A DNA stretch of 64,000 nucleotides. It comes from Bradyrhizobium sp. JYMT SZCCT0428. GTDB lineage: Bacteria > Pseudomonadota > Alphaproteobacteria > Rhizobiales > Xanthobacteraceae. The translations under genes were made by a program, and so were the position numbers. The stretch is from contig NZ_JAFCLS010000022.1 in the NCBI RefSeq assembly GCF_018131075.1, positions 62,001 through 126,000 of the forward strand. The letters are read 5' to 3'. Below the pieces are notes generated by a model. It was not told the DNA's origin and did not search any database. It saw only the letters and a list, made by a program, of their open reading frames with translations. Below, in pieces: positions 30,770-40,419 of this stretch (the stretch's first letter is position 1; every line of letters begins with the position of its first letter).

Positions 30770-31316
30770 GCACCGATGAAGTGGTCGCTTGAGAACTGAT
30801 GTCCGGCTGTGTCGGTCTCAGTGGGCGTGTGAAATCATCCGCATCGCGCATGGACCATCAAAGGCACGCAGTGACCGTAAGTGCGGGCGAGATCCGTGCG
30901 AATTGTCCGGACGACTCAAACAGCATAAAAAGCGCACTCGCCAGGAACAGGTTAGATGTCAGCGCGTACCGATGCGTTGGTGTCGCAGGCAGAAACCGGA
31001 AAAATGCCCACGTCCATCAATCTCCGTTGCGTCCGGTTGACACCCGGCAAGTGCATTTCTCAACGCTGCTTCATCGATTTGGTTCTTCGGTAGGGCGATC
31101 GGTTGATGGGTGAGTGAAATTACCTCTCCTTGCCTTACCGCATCGCAGCGGGCGGACGTTGCAGAAGTACAGAGGGGCCAAACTGCACATCGGATAATTT
31201 CGCGGTTCTGAAGGCAAAAAGCGCGGGTGAACCCGCTTTGACCGGCCCCCACCCGGGCCTATAATGGCGACTGCCCAGGGACGGTCCGCAATGGACACCT
31301 CCCCAAAAGGATCGCC
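30770..31316. other. Intergenic region without a supportable gene
   Basis: 547 bases. Open frames here (for example 30799-31113 on the plus strand) lack family resemblance, ribosome sites and the third-position GC bias seen in neighbours. The base composition is more even than elsewhere. I see no perfect palindrome longer than eight bases and no member of the repeat families named in this annotation. It may contain a promoter for the phosphatase gene, but no convincing hexamer pair. Confidence 0.45.
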
Positions 31317-31823
31317 ATGCTTCACGTCTGCTCGCTCGCCGCCCTTCCCGAAACCGTCAAGGCCACCGGCGCCAGCCATATCCTCACCGTGATGGCCAAT
31401 GTCGATCAGGTGCAGCGGCCGGCCTCGGTGCTCGAGGCCAACCATTTGCGCGTGTCGATGGACGACATCACCGAGGTGATGGACGGCTTTCTGGCGCCGT
31501 CGGACGCGCATATCGAGAAGGTGCTCAACTTCGTGCGCGGCTGGGACCGCAGCGCGCCGATGGTGGTGCATTGCTATGCCGGCATCAGCCGTTCGACCGC
31601 CAGCGCCTTTGCCGCCGCCTGCATGCTCAATCCGCACCGCGACGAGATTTCGATCGCCCGGCAGATCCGCGCCGCCTCGCCGATCGCCCAGCCCAACCGG
31701 CTGATCGTCAGCCTCGCCGACAAGGCGCTGGGGCGCGAGGGACGGATGCTGCGGGCGCTCGATGAAATGGGCCCGGGCAGCATGACCGTCGAGGGCCGCC
31801 CCTTCCGCGTGGACCTCGAATAA
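31317..31823 (+). CDS. Dual-specificity/tyrosine phosphatase family protein
   Basis: 168 residues. The P-loop HCYAGISRS (residues 85-93, nucleophile Cys86, Arg92) matches the HCx5R signature. VSMDDITE (about 47-54) provides the general-acid Asp loop. The family in Rhizobiales is usually annotated as tyrosine phosphatase-like. Cytoplasmic, no signal peptide. Substrate is unknown: phosphoprotein or a small phosphate ester. ATG follows AAAAGGATCGCC. Confidence 0.88.
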   Translation: MLHVCSLAALPETVKATGASHILTVMANVDQVQRPASVLEANHLRVSMDDITEVMDGFLAPSDAHIEKVLNFVRGWDRSAPMVVHCYAGISRSTASAFAAACMLNPHRDEISIARQIRAASPIAQPNRLIVSLADKALGREGRMLRALDEMGPGSMTVEGRPFRVDLE

Positions 31824-31960
31824 TCTTGCGCGAAATAGCTGTGCTAAAATGCCGCCAGCCGGGGGCGGTTTGAACTTTTTTCGGGCAGAACTGCACTCAC
31901 AGCATTGCGACGGGCCGCATAGAGGCGGTTAACGTTTCTGCGTGCCCGCCTGGAGGCCTG

Positions 31961-34678
31961 ATGCTCGACGAGTTTGCAATTCTTCCGTTCCTGTTCGCCA
32001 TTGTCGCCGTTATCGTTGCCGTCAAGGCGATGAACGAGATCGGGGAGTTGCGAAGGCGGCTGGACAGGATGGAAGCAGCGGCAGCGCTCGCCAGGCCCGT
32101 CCCGCCACCGCTTCCCCAGATGTTCGAGCAAGGCACCGCGCCCGCCTCTCCCGGCGTCGTGGCCGAACCGCCGCCGATCGCGCCCGAGGCTGAATGGACC
32201 CCACCCGCCGCCGGGCCGCAGACCGAAGCGCCGACCGAGACCACAGCGGAAACGGCTGACGGCCTGCCCGCCGCGCCGCCGCCGCCCCTGCCGCAGCCCG
32301 ATCGCGGCTTCGAGGAAACACTCGGCACCCGCTGGGTTGTGTGGATCGGCGGCCTGACGCTGGCGCTCGGCGGCTTCTTCATGGTGCGCTATTCGATCGA
32401 GGCCGGCCTGCTCGGCCCCGGGGTGCGTGTGCTGCTCGGCGGCCTGTTCGCGCTGGCGCTGCTCGCTGCCGGCGAATGGACCCGCCGCAAGGAAAGCATC
32501 TCCACAATCGAAGCGACACCGATCGCCAACATCCCCGCGATCCTGACCGCCGCCGGCACGGCGGTGGCCTTTGCAACCGTCTACGCGGCCTATGCGCTGT
32601 ACGGCTTCCTGGTGCCCGCCACCGCGTTCATCCTGCTTGGGCTGGTGGCGATGGGCACGCTGGCCGCGGCACTGCTGCACGGGCCGGCGCTGGCCGGGCT
32701 TGGCATCGCCGGGGCCTTCGTGACTCCAATCCTGGTCTCCTCCGGCAAGCCGGACTTCTGGGCGCTCTACGTGTACCTCGCAATCGTCACCGCGGCCGCC
32801 TTCGGTCTGGCGCGGGTGCGGATGTGGCGCTGGCTTGCGGTGACCACCATCGTGTTCGCGCTGCTCTGGACGCTCCCCTGCCTGCAATGCGGCCCGTCGA
32901 TGGTCGCGCCGCATGTGTTCCATGTGATCGCCGGCTTCATCCTCGCCGCGTTGCTTGTCGTGTGCGGCTTCATGTTCGGGCCTTCAGCGCAAGACGGCGA
33001 GATCGAACCGATTTCGTCCGGCTCGCTCGCCGCCTACCTGCTCGGCGCGACCCTGATCGTGCTGAACAGTTCTCATGCCGACGTCGCGATGGTCGCGTTC
33101 GGCCTGCTGGTAGCCGGCAGCTTGTTTGTCGCCAAGCGCACCGATGCCGCGGTCGGCGCGGTCGGCGCCGCCGCCGGTCTCGTCTTCATCGTGTTCGCCG
33201 AATGGGCGATCCGCGCCAACCCTGACATGCTGGTGCTGCCCGGCGGGCCGATCGCGGGCATCGGGCCGAGCGCAACGGATGGTTCTGTTTCGCTGCACCT
33301 GATCTCGGCTGCGATCTTCGCGGCAGGTTTCGGCGTCGCGGGATTCCTGGCGCAGGGCCGTTCAAGCAGTTCGACCATTCCCGTGGTCTGGTCGGCTACG
33401 GCCGTGTTCACGCCGCTGGCGCTGCTGGTCGCGCTCTATGCCCGGATCGCGAATCTCGACCGCTCGATCCCATTCGCGGTCCTCGCGGTGATCCTTGCCG
33501 CCGCCTATGCTGCGGCGACCGAGATCCTGACCAAGCGCGAGGACCGTCCGGGCCTGCAGGCCTCGATCGCGCTGTTTGCGACCGGTGCGCTCGCAGCGCT
33601 GGCGCTGGCTCTGACGTTCGCACTGGAAAAAGGTTGGCTCACGATCGCGCTGGCGCTGATGTCGGCAGGCACCGCCTGGATCTCGGTGCAGCGGCCGATC
33701 CCGTTCCTGCGTTCGCTGGCCGCGATCCTCGCCGCCATCGTGGTGCTGCGGATCGGCTATGAGCCGCGCATCGTAGGCCACGCCGTCGGCACCACGCCGA
33801 TTTTCAACTGGCTGCTGTGGGGCTACGGCATTCCGGCGCTATCGTTCTGGGCCGGCAGCATCTTCCTGCGGCGCGGCGGCGACGATGCGCCGCTGCGCAT
33901 CGTGGAATCCGCCGCCATCCTGTTCACGGTGCTGCTGGCGTTCATGGAAATCCGCCATGCCGTCAACAATGGCGACGTCTATCGCCCGAGCGCCGGCCTC
34001 GCCGAAGTCGCGCTGCAGGTCTGTGTCGCGCTGGCGATGGCGATCGGGCTGGAGCGCCTGCGCCTCCGCACCGGAAGTGTCGTTCACAATGCCGGCGCAA
34101 TCCTGCTCACCGTCTTTGCGGGCCTGGCTTCCGTATTCGGGCTGCTGGTGCTGGAGAACCCGATGCTATGGTCGATCGATGTCGGCGGCGTCGTCATCAA
34201 CCTGCTGCTGCTCGGCTATGCCCTGCCCGCGGTGCTGGCGCTGCTGTTGTCCTATGCTGTGGCGGGGCGGCGTCCGGTCGAATACGCCAACACGATCACG
34301 GCGGGCGCGCTGATTCTGGCGCTGGCCTATGTGACGTTTGAAATCCGCAGGATCTATCACGGTCCGGTCATGGCCGTCGGCCCGACCACTGGCGCCGAGC
34401 AATACACCTACTCGATCGCCTATCTGGCGTTCGGCGTCGGCATGCTCGGGGTCGGCATCCTCTTCAACTCGCAACGTGCGCGGCTGGCGTCAGCGGTCGT
34501 GATCGCGCTGACGATCCTGAAAGCCTTCCTGATCGACATGTCGACGCTGACTGGTGTCTATCGCGCGCTGTCCTTTATGTGCCTGGGCCTGGTGCTGGTG
34601 GCGATCGGCTGGCTGTATCAGCGGATCCTGTTCCGCAGGCGGGCGGCGGTGGCGCCTGCTGTGCCGACTGGGAGCTAG
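31961..34678 (+). CDS. DUF2339 polytopic membrane protein
   Basis: 905 residues. An N-terminal transmembrane helix (about 5-21) and a short coiled segment (MNEIGELRRRLDRME) are followed by a Pro/Ala-rich linker (about 45-118). The family-start motif LGTRWVVWIGGLTLALGGFF comes next, and then some 25 predicted helices to the end. This is the full DUF2339 layout. Function is unknown; homologues are single giant inner-membrane proteins. ATG start. No obvious operon partner; the small DUF6894 gene converges on its 3' end ten bases away. Confidence 0.88.
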   Translation: MLDEFAILPFLFAIVAVIVAVKAMNEIGELRRRLDRMEAAAALARPVPPPLPQMFEQGTAPASPGVVAEPPPIAPEAEWTPPAAGPQTEAPTETTAETADGLPAAPPPPLPQPDRGFEETLGTRWVVWIGGLTLALGGFFMVRYSIEAGLLGPGVRVLLGGLFALALLAAGEWTRRKESISTIEATPIANIPAILTAAGTAVAFATVYAAYALYGFLVPATAFILLGLVAMGTLAAALLHGPALAGLGIAGAFVTPILVSSGKPDFWALYVYLAIVTAAAFGLARVRMWRWLAVTTIVFALLWTLPCLQCGPSMVAPHVFHVIAGFILAALLVVCGFMFGPSAQDGEIEPISSGSLAAYLLGATLIVLNSSHADVAMVAFGLLVAGSLFVAKRTDAAVGAVGAAAGLVFIVFAEWAIRANPDMLVLPGGPIAGIGPSATDGSVSLHLISAAIFAAGFGVAGFLAQGRSSSSTIPVVWSATAVFTPLALLVALYARIANLDRSIPFAVLAVILAAAYAAATEILTKREDRPGLQASIALFATGALAALALALTFALEKGWLTIALALMSAGTAWISVQRPIPFLRSLAAILAAIVVLRIGYEPRIVGHAVGTTPIFNWLLWGYGIPALSFWAGSIFLRRGGDDAPLRIVESAAILFTVLLAFMEIRHAVNNGDVYRPSAGLAEVALQVCVALAMAIGLERLRLRTGSVVHNAGAILLTVFAGLASVFGLLVLENPMLWSIDVGGVVINLLLLGYALPAVLALLLSYAVAGRRPVEYANTITAGALILALAYVTFEIRRIYHGPVMAVGPTTGAEQYTYSIAYLAFGVGMLGVGILFNSQRARLASAVVIALTILKAFLIDMSTLTGVYRALSFMCLGLVLVAIGWLYQRILFRRRAAVAPAVPTGS

Positions 34679-34687
34679 CTAATTGAT

Positions 34688-34954
34688 CTAGCAGCGCGCA
34701 CTTATTCGAGGAATTTGCTCATCGCCGACGGATTCGGCGACGAGCCGGATCCTGAACACCGGCTTCTTGGATTCGTCCAGCATTTCCATCTGCCATTCGG
34801 CATTCTGCTTCATGCTGCGCGAAATGCTGCCGAGCAGGTTGCCGGACACCTTGGTCATCTCGGCCCAGGCGGCTTCGCGGCTTTCGAATTCAGAGCCCTG
34901 GTCGGATGCGCCAGCGTAGTGACCGTTGCTAATCCGGAAAAAATACAGCGGCAT
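34688..34954 (-). CDS. DUF6894-type small protein
   Basis: 88 residues. The start MPLYFFRISNGHYAGASDQG and the EFESREAAWAEM stretch match a small protein family abundant in Bradyrhizobium and Rhizobium (now DUF6894). The C-terminal half (FRIRLVAESVG) is also typical. Function is unknown. The ATG before PLYFF was chosen over one four codons upstream because it is the invariant family start, with GAGATC placed about 5 bases upstream. Confidence 0.8.
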   Translation of the reverse strand: MPLYFFRISNGHYAGASDQGSEFESREAAWAEMTKVSGNLLGSISRSMKQNAEWQMEMLDESKKPVFRIRLVAESVGDEQIPRISARC

Positions 34955-35030
34955 AGTTGATCTCACGTATGAGCCGCCCCCAGGCCGTCATTGGCCGCCA
35001 CGGTGGGCTAGACTCGCTACCAAGACGTGA

Positions 35031-35056
35031 AAACGCCAGCCCGTATGACTACGGGC
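35031..35056 (-). terminator. Weak terminator candidate downstream of the secreted protein gene
   Basis: GCCCGTA (35050-35056 on the minus strand) and TACGGGC pair over 7 bp with a 4-base loop (35039-35056). On the minus strand a TTTT (35034-35031) follows after four bases. The T-run is short and displaced, so termination is uncertain. Confidence 0.3.
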
Positions 35057-35092
35057 ACACTTTCCCAACTTTGGGCTTCATTTCGCCGGATA

Positions 35093-35680
35093 TCACTCGG
35101 TGGAACGGCGCAGCTCCGGCGCGCTTTCGGCCTTCGCCGGCTCCGCCTTCACCGGCTCGAGCTTCGCGGCCTCAACCGCCGGCGTCTCGACGCGAGCCGA
35201 GACCTCCGTGCGCGAGGCGTCGGCCGAGCGTGTCTGCGCCGGCGCATGCAGCGAACGCGGCCGTGCCACCGAGCGGGCCATCAGCATCTGCTGCGCGCCC
35301 TGGTGGCGGAAATCGCAATAGGCGAAGCCCATGCCCGACACCGACCCCCGGAAGGAGCGGTCATCGCGCTTTTCGAGATTGAAGCACGGCTCGAACGGAA
35401 GACCCTTGATGGAAGCGCAAACCGCCTGGCCGCGGATCTGCAGCGTGTTGCCGGGCAGGCGCACATGGCGGGTCGGTCCCGCGCCGCTGAATTGAATGGA
35501 GCCGGCCGCCCCGAGATCGTCGAGCACGCGGCCTGCGCCGCGGGAGCCGTCGAAACAGGTGAAGGCGAAAACCTTGCCGGCCACAAACTTGCGGGCTTCA
35601 TCGGCATTCATCATCCCGGCCAGCGCCGGCACCACCATCGCCGTGGCCGTGACGGCCCCCAACACCAAACGCGCAAGCAT
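35093..35680 (-). CDS. Secreted protein of unknown function
   Basis: 195 residues. A Sec signal peptide is at 1-21 (core VLGAVTATAMVVPALA). The mature domain has four cysteines (FTCFDGS, AVCASIKG, EPCFNLEK, AYCDFRH) that could form two disulfides. The stretch EARKFVAGKVFAFTCFDGSRG resembles small secreted proteins of Bradyrhizobium of unknown role. The C-terminal 60 residues are an Ala/Pro/Glu-rich disordered tail (PAVEAAKLEPVKAEPAKAES). GTGGAG is about 7 bases before the ATG. Not recognised as a named family. Confidence 0.75.
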   Translation of the reverse strand: MLARLVLGAVTATAMVVPALAGMMNADEARKFVAGKVFAFTCFDGSRGAGRVLDDLGAAGSIQFSGAGPTRHVRLPGNTLQIRGQAVCASIKGLPFEPCFNLEKRDDRSFRGSVSGMGFAYCDFRHQGAQQMLMARSVARPRSLHAPAQTRSADASRTEVSARVETPAVEAAKLEPVKAEPAKAESAPELRRSTE

Positions 35681-35844
35681 GCAGCAACTCCACCCTACTG
35701 AGCGCGGGCACCCGCCTTGCTAGACATGACCTCCGCGGAAAACCGTTATCCCGTTTTCCGGATCATGCAGGCCTCTTTACCCGCTGCTTACCATACGAAC
35801 CGTGGCAACATTGGAGCAGCATGGTTGGTAAAGTCTGAACGCCG

Positions 35845-36831
35845 TTAGAGAATTTTTACCACGATTCGACCGCGGACCTCGCCGGCGAGGATTTTGGCGC
35901 CGGCGCCGATGACTTGGTCCAGGCCGATTTCATGAGTAATATCAGCTAGTTTGCCGTGATCCAAATCGCTGGCCAGGCGGCTCCAGGCAAGCTTGCGCTG
36001 CTCGATCGGGCACATCACGGAATCGATGCCGAGAAGGCACACTCCGCGCAAAATGAACGGCGCCACCGAAGACGGCAGGTCCATGCCCGCCGCAAGGCCG
36101 CACGCGGCGATAGCGCCGCCATATTTCGTCATCGAAAGGATGTTGGCGAGCGTGGTCGACCCGACGCTGTCGATGCCGCCAGCCCAGCGCTCCTTGGCCA
36201 GCGGCTTTGCCGGGCCTGACAATTCGTTGCGGTCGATCACTTCGGCGGCGCCGAGACCCTTCAGATAATCGGTCTCCGACACCCGCCCGGTGGAGGCGAT
36301 GACGTGATAGCCGAGTTTCGACAGCACGGCGGTCGCGACCGAACCGACGCCGCCCGCAGCACCGGTAACAACAACGGGACCGCTTTTGGGCGTCAGGCCG
36401 TGCTTCTCCAGCGCCAGCACCGACAGCATCGCGGTATAGCCGGCGGTGCCGATCGCCATCGCGTCGCGGGTCGAGAGGTTATCGGGCAGCCGCACCAGCC
36501 AGTCGCCCTTGACGCGGGCCTTCTCGGCGTAGCTGCCGAGATGGGTCTCGCCCATGCCCCAGCCGTTGCATACCACCCTGTCGCCGGCCTTCCACTGCGG
36601 ATGGGTGGATTGTTCGACGATGCCGGCGAAGTCGATGCCGGCGATCATCGGGAAGCGCCGCACCACCGGGGCCTTGCCGGTGAGGGCCAGACCGTCCTTG
36701 TAGTTCAGCGTCGACCATTCGACGCGGACGGTGACATCGCCTTCCATCAATTCGGCTTCGTCGAACTGCGTCAGCGCGGCGGTGGTACCTTTTTCCGCCT
36801 TGTCGATCCTGATGGCCTTGAACGTTCCCAC
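35845..36831 (-). CDS. acuI: Acrylyl-CoA reductase (NADPH), AcuI/YhdH-type MDR oxidoreductase
   Basis: 328 residues of the zinc-free medium-chain dehydrogenase/reductase family. STLNYKDGLALTGKAPVVRR and PMIAGIDFAGIVE near the N-terminus, GTAGYTAMLSVLALE, and the NADPH-binding VVTGAAGGVGSVAT (about 152-165) are all AcuI/YhdH hallmarks. The enzyme reduces acryloyl-CoA to propionyl-CoA. It also detoxifies reactive enoyl-CoAs. The MFS transporter gene ends 41 bases upstream on the same strand; a functional link is not evident. Confidence 0.9.
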   Translation of the reverse strand: MGTFKAIRIDKAEKGTTAALTQFDEAELMEGDVTVRVEWSTLNYKDGLALTGKAPVVRRFPMIAGIDFAGIVEQSTHPQWKAGDRVVCNGWGMGETHLGSYAEKARVKGDWLVRLPDNLSTRDAMAIGTAGYTAMLSVLALEKHGLTPKSGPVVVTGAAGGVGSVATAVLSKLGYHVIASTGRVSETDYLKGLGAAEVIDRNELSGPAKPLAKERWAGGIDSVGSTTLANILSMTKYGGAIAACGLAAGMDLPSSVAPFILRGVCLLGIDSVMCPIEQRKLAWSRLASDLDHGKLADITHEIGLDQVIGAGAKILAGEVRGRIVVKIL

Positions 36832-36872
36832 GGCAAACTCCCCGAACTTTGTATGTCCGGGGTTTTACCGGA

Positions 36873-38117
36873 TCAGGCGGGCTGCGCAACCGGGCGCGCG
36901 ACCGGCTGTTCCACGATCGGCAAATTGATCAGCGCCGACAGCACGCCGAAGAAGATCGAGAGCCACCAAAGCGGCGTATACGACCCGAACTGCTCGAACA
37001 CGATGCCGCCAAGCCATACCCCAAGGAAACCGCCCACCTGGTGGCTGACGAAGGCAAAACCATACAGCGTCGCAAACCAGCGGGTCCCGAACATGATCGC
37101 CACCAGCGCCGAGGTCGGCGGTACCGTCGAGAGCCAGGTCAGACCGGTGGCAGCGCCGAACATGATCGCCGAGAAAGTGGTGATCGGGAATGAAATGAAC
37201 GCCAGGATGGTCAGTGCCCGGGCAAAATAGAGCATCGAGAGGATGTAGCGCTTCGGATATTTGTTCTGCAGCCAGCCGACGCTGAGCGAGCCGATGATGT
37301 TGAACAGGCCGATGGCGGCGACCACCCACCCGCCGGTCTGCGCCGAGACGCCGCGATCGGACAGATAGGCCGGCAGATGCACCGTGATGAAAGCGAGCTG
37401 GAAACCGCAGGTAAAGAAGCCGAGCACCAGCAAAACGTAGGAGCGGTGGCCGAACGCTTCCGCCAGCGCGGTCTTGAACGATTGCTGGTCGGCGGCGGGA
37501 ACGTTCGACGACGTTGCGGGCGGTGTCGCGATCGCCAGCGACAGCGGCACGATCAACAGCATCAGCAGGGCAAACACGGTCAGCGCCGGCTGCCAGCCGA
37601 AATTATCGATCAACGCAACGCCAAAGGGCGCGAACAGGAATTGCCCGAACGAGCCGGCCGCCGTGCCGGCGCCGAGCGCCAGGCCGCGCTTCTCCGGCGG
37701 CAGCAGTTTGCTGAACGCCGACAGCACCAGGTTGAACGAACAGCCGGAGAGCCCAAAGCCGATCAGGACGCCTGCGCCGAGATCGAGCGAGGCCGGCGTC
37801 GACGCGTAGCGCATCAAGAGCAGTCCGCCGGCGTAGAGCAGCGCGCCGATGACCATCACGCGCAGGATGCCGAAGCGGTCGGCGATCGCGCCGGCGATCG
37901 GCTGGCCCAATCCCCACAACAGGTTCTGCAGCGCCAGCGCAAGGCCGAAGACGTCGCGGCCCCAGGTAAATTCCTTGCTCATCGGCTGGATGAAGAAACC
38001 AAGGCTCGATCGCGGCCCAAAACTCAACAGCGCAATCGCGCATCCGCAGATGATGATCACCAATGGCGTCCGCCAGCTGGCTTTGGCCGGGCGAAGATTG
38101 TCTGCGGTTACAGCCAT
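36873..38117 (-). CDS. MFS transporter
   Basis: 414 residues with twelve transmembrane helices. The motif-A-like loop GAIADRFGILRV lies between TM2 and TM3, and PPEKRGLALGAGTAAGSFGQ is in TM4-TM5 region. The layout is of the oxalate/formate or monocarboxylate-type MFS subfamily (start GCAIALLSFGPRSSLGFF). Substrate is unknown, but organic anions are likely from the subfamily. A dispersed repeat lies upstream. The ATG is the first in frame before TM1. Confidence 0.85.
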   Translation of the reverse strand: MAVTADNLRPAKASWRTPLVIIICGCAIALLSFGPRSSLGFFIQPMSKEFTWGRDVFGLALALQNLLWGLGQPIAGAIADRFGILRVMVIGALLYAGGLLLMRYASTPASLDLGAGVLIGFGLSGCSFNLVLSAFSKLLPPEKRGLALGAGTAAGSFGQFLFAPFGVALIDNFGWQPALTVFALLMLLIVPLSLAIATPPATSSNVPAADQQSFKTALAEAFGHRSYVLLVLGFFTCGFQLAFITVHLPAYLSDRGVSAQTGGWVVAAIGLFNIIGSLSVGWLQNKYPKRYILSMLYFARALTILAFISFPITTFSAIMFGAATGLTWLSTVPPTSALVAIMFGTRWFATLYGFAFVSHQVGGFLGVWLGGIVFEQFGSYTPLWWLSIFFGVLSALINLPIVEQPVARPVAQPA

Positions 38118-38305
38118 GGGTTTCCTCGATGCTTGGCGCCCCGGCCGGAAGGGATCGGCCGGGTGCGCCGGGAGGAGTTAATGCATTCGCATGGAAATCC
38201 CAAGGGCAGCGGAGAAAATTTTTCCGCTGCAGGGCAGCCCTGCAAAATCGTCGAGTGCAATTTTGGGGGTGGGTCGGACGGGCGGGCGAGCCAAGAAGTC
38301 AACTC

Positions 38306-38458
38306 GTCGTCCCGGCGAAGGCCAGGCGAAGGCCGGGACCCATACGCCGCGGCCGCATTGTTGGAAAAGGAAGATAATGATCAGCGCGTAAAAACAATTA
38401 CCGCCGGTGGCTATGGGTCCCGGCCCCCGTGCGCAATTGCGCACTAGGCCGGGACGAC
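38306..38458. repeat. Dispersed palindromic intergenic element, family A (long copy)
   Basis: 153 bases with GTCGTCCCGGC at the left end and GGCCGGGACGAC at the right. GGGACCCATA and TATGGGTCCC are the inner inverted arms. At the left end a small tandem duplication of GGCGAAGGCC occurs. It ends five bases before the sleB stop codon. Copy 23071-23190 shares the same ends. Confidence 0.75.
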
Positions 38459-38463
38459 AATAA

Positions 38464-39936
38464 CTACCTTCTGAAACTTGCCTGTTCTGCTGAGCTCTTT
38501 GCAGCTTCGGCGAGCTTGGCGGAAATTTGCGCCGTCTCCGCCGCCGTTCCCCAGCTTGGTGCGTCGCTGCCGTCGCCCCAGTTGCGGGGCCGATAGAAGG
38601 TGTGCACGCCGGTCTTGTACATCTTCTTCATCTCGCTGACCCAGGACGGACGCACCCAATAGGCATGGTAGTGCGTCGACTTGTCGACCTCGGGCAGCCA
38701 GAGCTGGCCGTCCAGCATCGCCTTTGCGATCCGTTGCGCGCGATCCCACATGTCGGGCTCTTTGACGACGTCCTTGTTGTTGTCGCAGGCGAAGGTGAAC
38801 TGGCAGGCCAGATGGCGGTGCTTGTTCTGGTAGACTACGCCGCACACCGTATCCGGATATTTGCCGGAGAAGGCGCGGTTCAACACCACTTGCGCCACCG
38901 CGATCTGGCCGCGCACCGCTTCGCCGCGCGCTTCAAAATAGACAACTTCAGTCAGACATTTTTCCGACTTGGCGCGCGACTTCTCGTCGAACAGGCCGAG
39001 CCGCTCGGCCGGGGTCTTGGCGCGCTGGTTGTCGGAATTGACCTCGCCCTTCGGCGCAACGCTGACGCCCATCTCGCCGGCCTTGACCGGGCCGTCGGCA
39101 TCGACCGGCAGCGAGGCCATGATCTTCATGTCGGGATCGGCCACCACCGCACTCGGCAGCATGACGATGGGCTCTTCGCCCGGCCGCCAGCGCTCCATGG
39201 TTTCGGGCGAGCCGAGCGACGAGCCAAAAAACAGGCTCGAGGTCTTGAAGGAGAAATTGTCGCGCGGCGGCGCGGGCGCGAGCGCCACTTCCGGTGCTGC
39301 CGAGACGTCCTTTGGCTTACCGAGCGGCTTGTCGTCGAGCGGCTTGGCTTCGAGTGACATCGACACATCGAATTGCGGCAGCGGCGGCGCGCGCAGAGCG
39401 GCCTGAAGTTCGGGATCGAGCGGCGCGGGCTCACCTGAAGGCGGCGTGGCCGCGGTCTTCTGGCCTTTGACGGAGGCGTTTGAAGACGAAGGATCTTCGA
39501 TGGCGGGCGCGCTGCCGGCGGGGATCGAGCTCTCCGCAGGCGTGGACGGCGCGATGGCAAGGCGATCGCCCTTCATGGTGCGATCGACCTTGGGGAAATC
39601 GGCGGCATGATAACGCGGCGGCGGAGCGATGATCGGGTTGCGCGTCACCGCACCGGTGATGTCGATGCCCTGATTGTCGAGGCTGGCGAGCCGAAAGGTT
39701 GCGGTCTGCGGCGAAGACGTTCCGATCGGACGGCCGAAGCTGAACGTCGCGACGTGGATATTGCTGGCGGTGGAGAACACCCGCTTCTGCCAGCGTTCGG
39801 CGACGCCCGGCTGCCGGGCCAGCAGTGACGCGATATCCTGATATCCGATCTCGGTCGGCATCAATGCGAAGATGCAAAGACCGAGACCGAAGGACGCGAA
39901 CCGCGCGCCCTTCGGCTGGTTACGCAACACATTCAT
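38464..39936 (-). CDS. SleB-type cell wall hydrolase
   Basis: 490 residues. An N-terminal hydrophobic segment (about 15-27) may be a signal anchor. A long Pro/Ala-rich low-complexity region covers about 90-310. The hydrolase_2 (SleB/CwlJ) domain is C-terminal (about 320-450), starting CLTEVVYFEARGE with the conserved catalytic Glu335, then VAQVVLNR, CQFTFACD and THYHAYWVRPSW. The domain is a lytic transglycosylase/peptidoglycan hydrolase in spore formers; in Rhizobiales it is a peri- or extracytoplasmic wall enzyme of uncertain role. ATG start. Confidence 0.88.
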   Translation of the reverse strand: MNVLRNQPKGARFASFGLGLCIFALMPTEIGYQDIASLLARQPGVAERWQKRVFSTASNIHVATFSFGRPIGTSSPQTATFRLASLDNQGIDITGAVTRNPIIAPPPRYHAADFPKVDRTMKGDRLAIAPSTPAESSIPAGSAPAIEDPSSSNASVKGQKTAATPPSGEPAPLDPELQAALRAPPLPQFDVSMSLEAKPLDDKPLGKPKDVSAAPEVALAPAPPRDNFSFKTSSLFFGSSLGSPETMERWRPGEEPIVMLPSAVVADPDMKIMASLPVDADGPVKAGEMGVSVAPKGEVNSDNQRAKTPAERLGLFDEKSRAKSEKCLTEVVYFEARGEAVRGQIAVAQVVLNRAFSGKYPDTVCGVVYQNKHRHLACQFTFACDNNKDVVKEPDMWDRAQRIAKAMLDGQLWLPEVDKSTHYHAYWVRPSWVSEMKKMYKTGVHTFYRPRNWGDGSDAPSWGTAAETAQISAKLAEAAKSSAEQASFRR

Positions 39937-40214
39937 CGATACGCTCTACGCAACGCTTACAAAAAACGACCGAACTCAGTACATCCGTGCAATTCGATCT
40001 TTATTGTTGGTATCGAATTTAGGTTGCCGGGGAGTTAATCGGCGTGGCCTGCGTGCACCACGCAAGATTTTGCGCGCATGTGCTGTGGCGCTTGAGAAGT
40101 GTTGGTAAACGGGGACGTGATGAAAGTGGTAAACATCCCGTCAACGAAGATGATGAAGAAAATGTTGCGGGTTCCCGTGTCACTACGGGGACTGATGATC
40201 GCAGCCTAGGCCCC

Positions 40215-40332
40215 GTCATTGCGAGCCAACGGGTCGCGCGAATGCGCGCCCGATGACAGGCTCCGCGAAGCAATCCATCGCGCGGCATAACGGATGGATG
40301 GATTGCTTCGTCGCTGCGCTCCTCGCAATGAC
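40215..40332. repeat. Dispersed palindromic intergenic element, family C (copy 2, inverted)
   Basis: 118 bases from GTCATTGCGAGCCAACGGGT to TCGCAATGAC. The asymmetric interior (GAATGCGCGCCCGATGACAG) is the reverse complement of that in the copy at 30356-30467, so the two copies are in opposite orientation. Confidence 0.8.
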
Positions 40333-40360
40333 GAAAGGCCTGTGCGCCCAAAAACGTTCA

Positions 40361-40381
40361 TGCCCGGGACAAGGCCGGGCA
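40361..40381. repeat. Short REP-like hairpin
   Basis: TGCCCGG and CCGGGCA pair around a GACAAGG-type loop (TGCCCGGGACAAGGCCGGGCA). A close relative is at 48184-48206 (ATGCCCGGGACAAGCCCGGGCAT). It is 38 bases downstream of ppdK; no T-run follows. Confidence 0.55.
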
Positions 40382-40419
40382 CGACGAGGTCTCTGTTAAT
40401 TCTCAGCGTTGAGTAAGAA

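Larger units (their letters stand above)
39937..40419. other. Intergenic region between sleB and ppdK, mostly repeats
   Basis: 483 bases. The part next to sleB (39937-40030) is AT-rich and is the likely sleB promoter region. The remainder contains the family C repeat (40215-40332) and a small GC hairpin (40361-40381). I see no coding frame with family resemblance. Confidence 0.45.

Noticed and set aside
30799..31113. 104-codon frame in the 547-base intergenic region
   Set aside because: No ribosome site, no GC bias, no recognisable motif.
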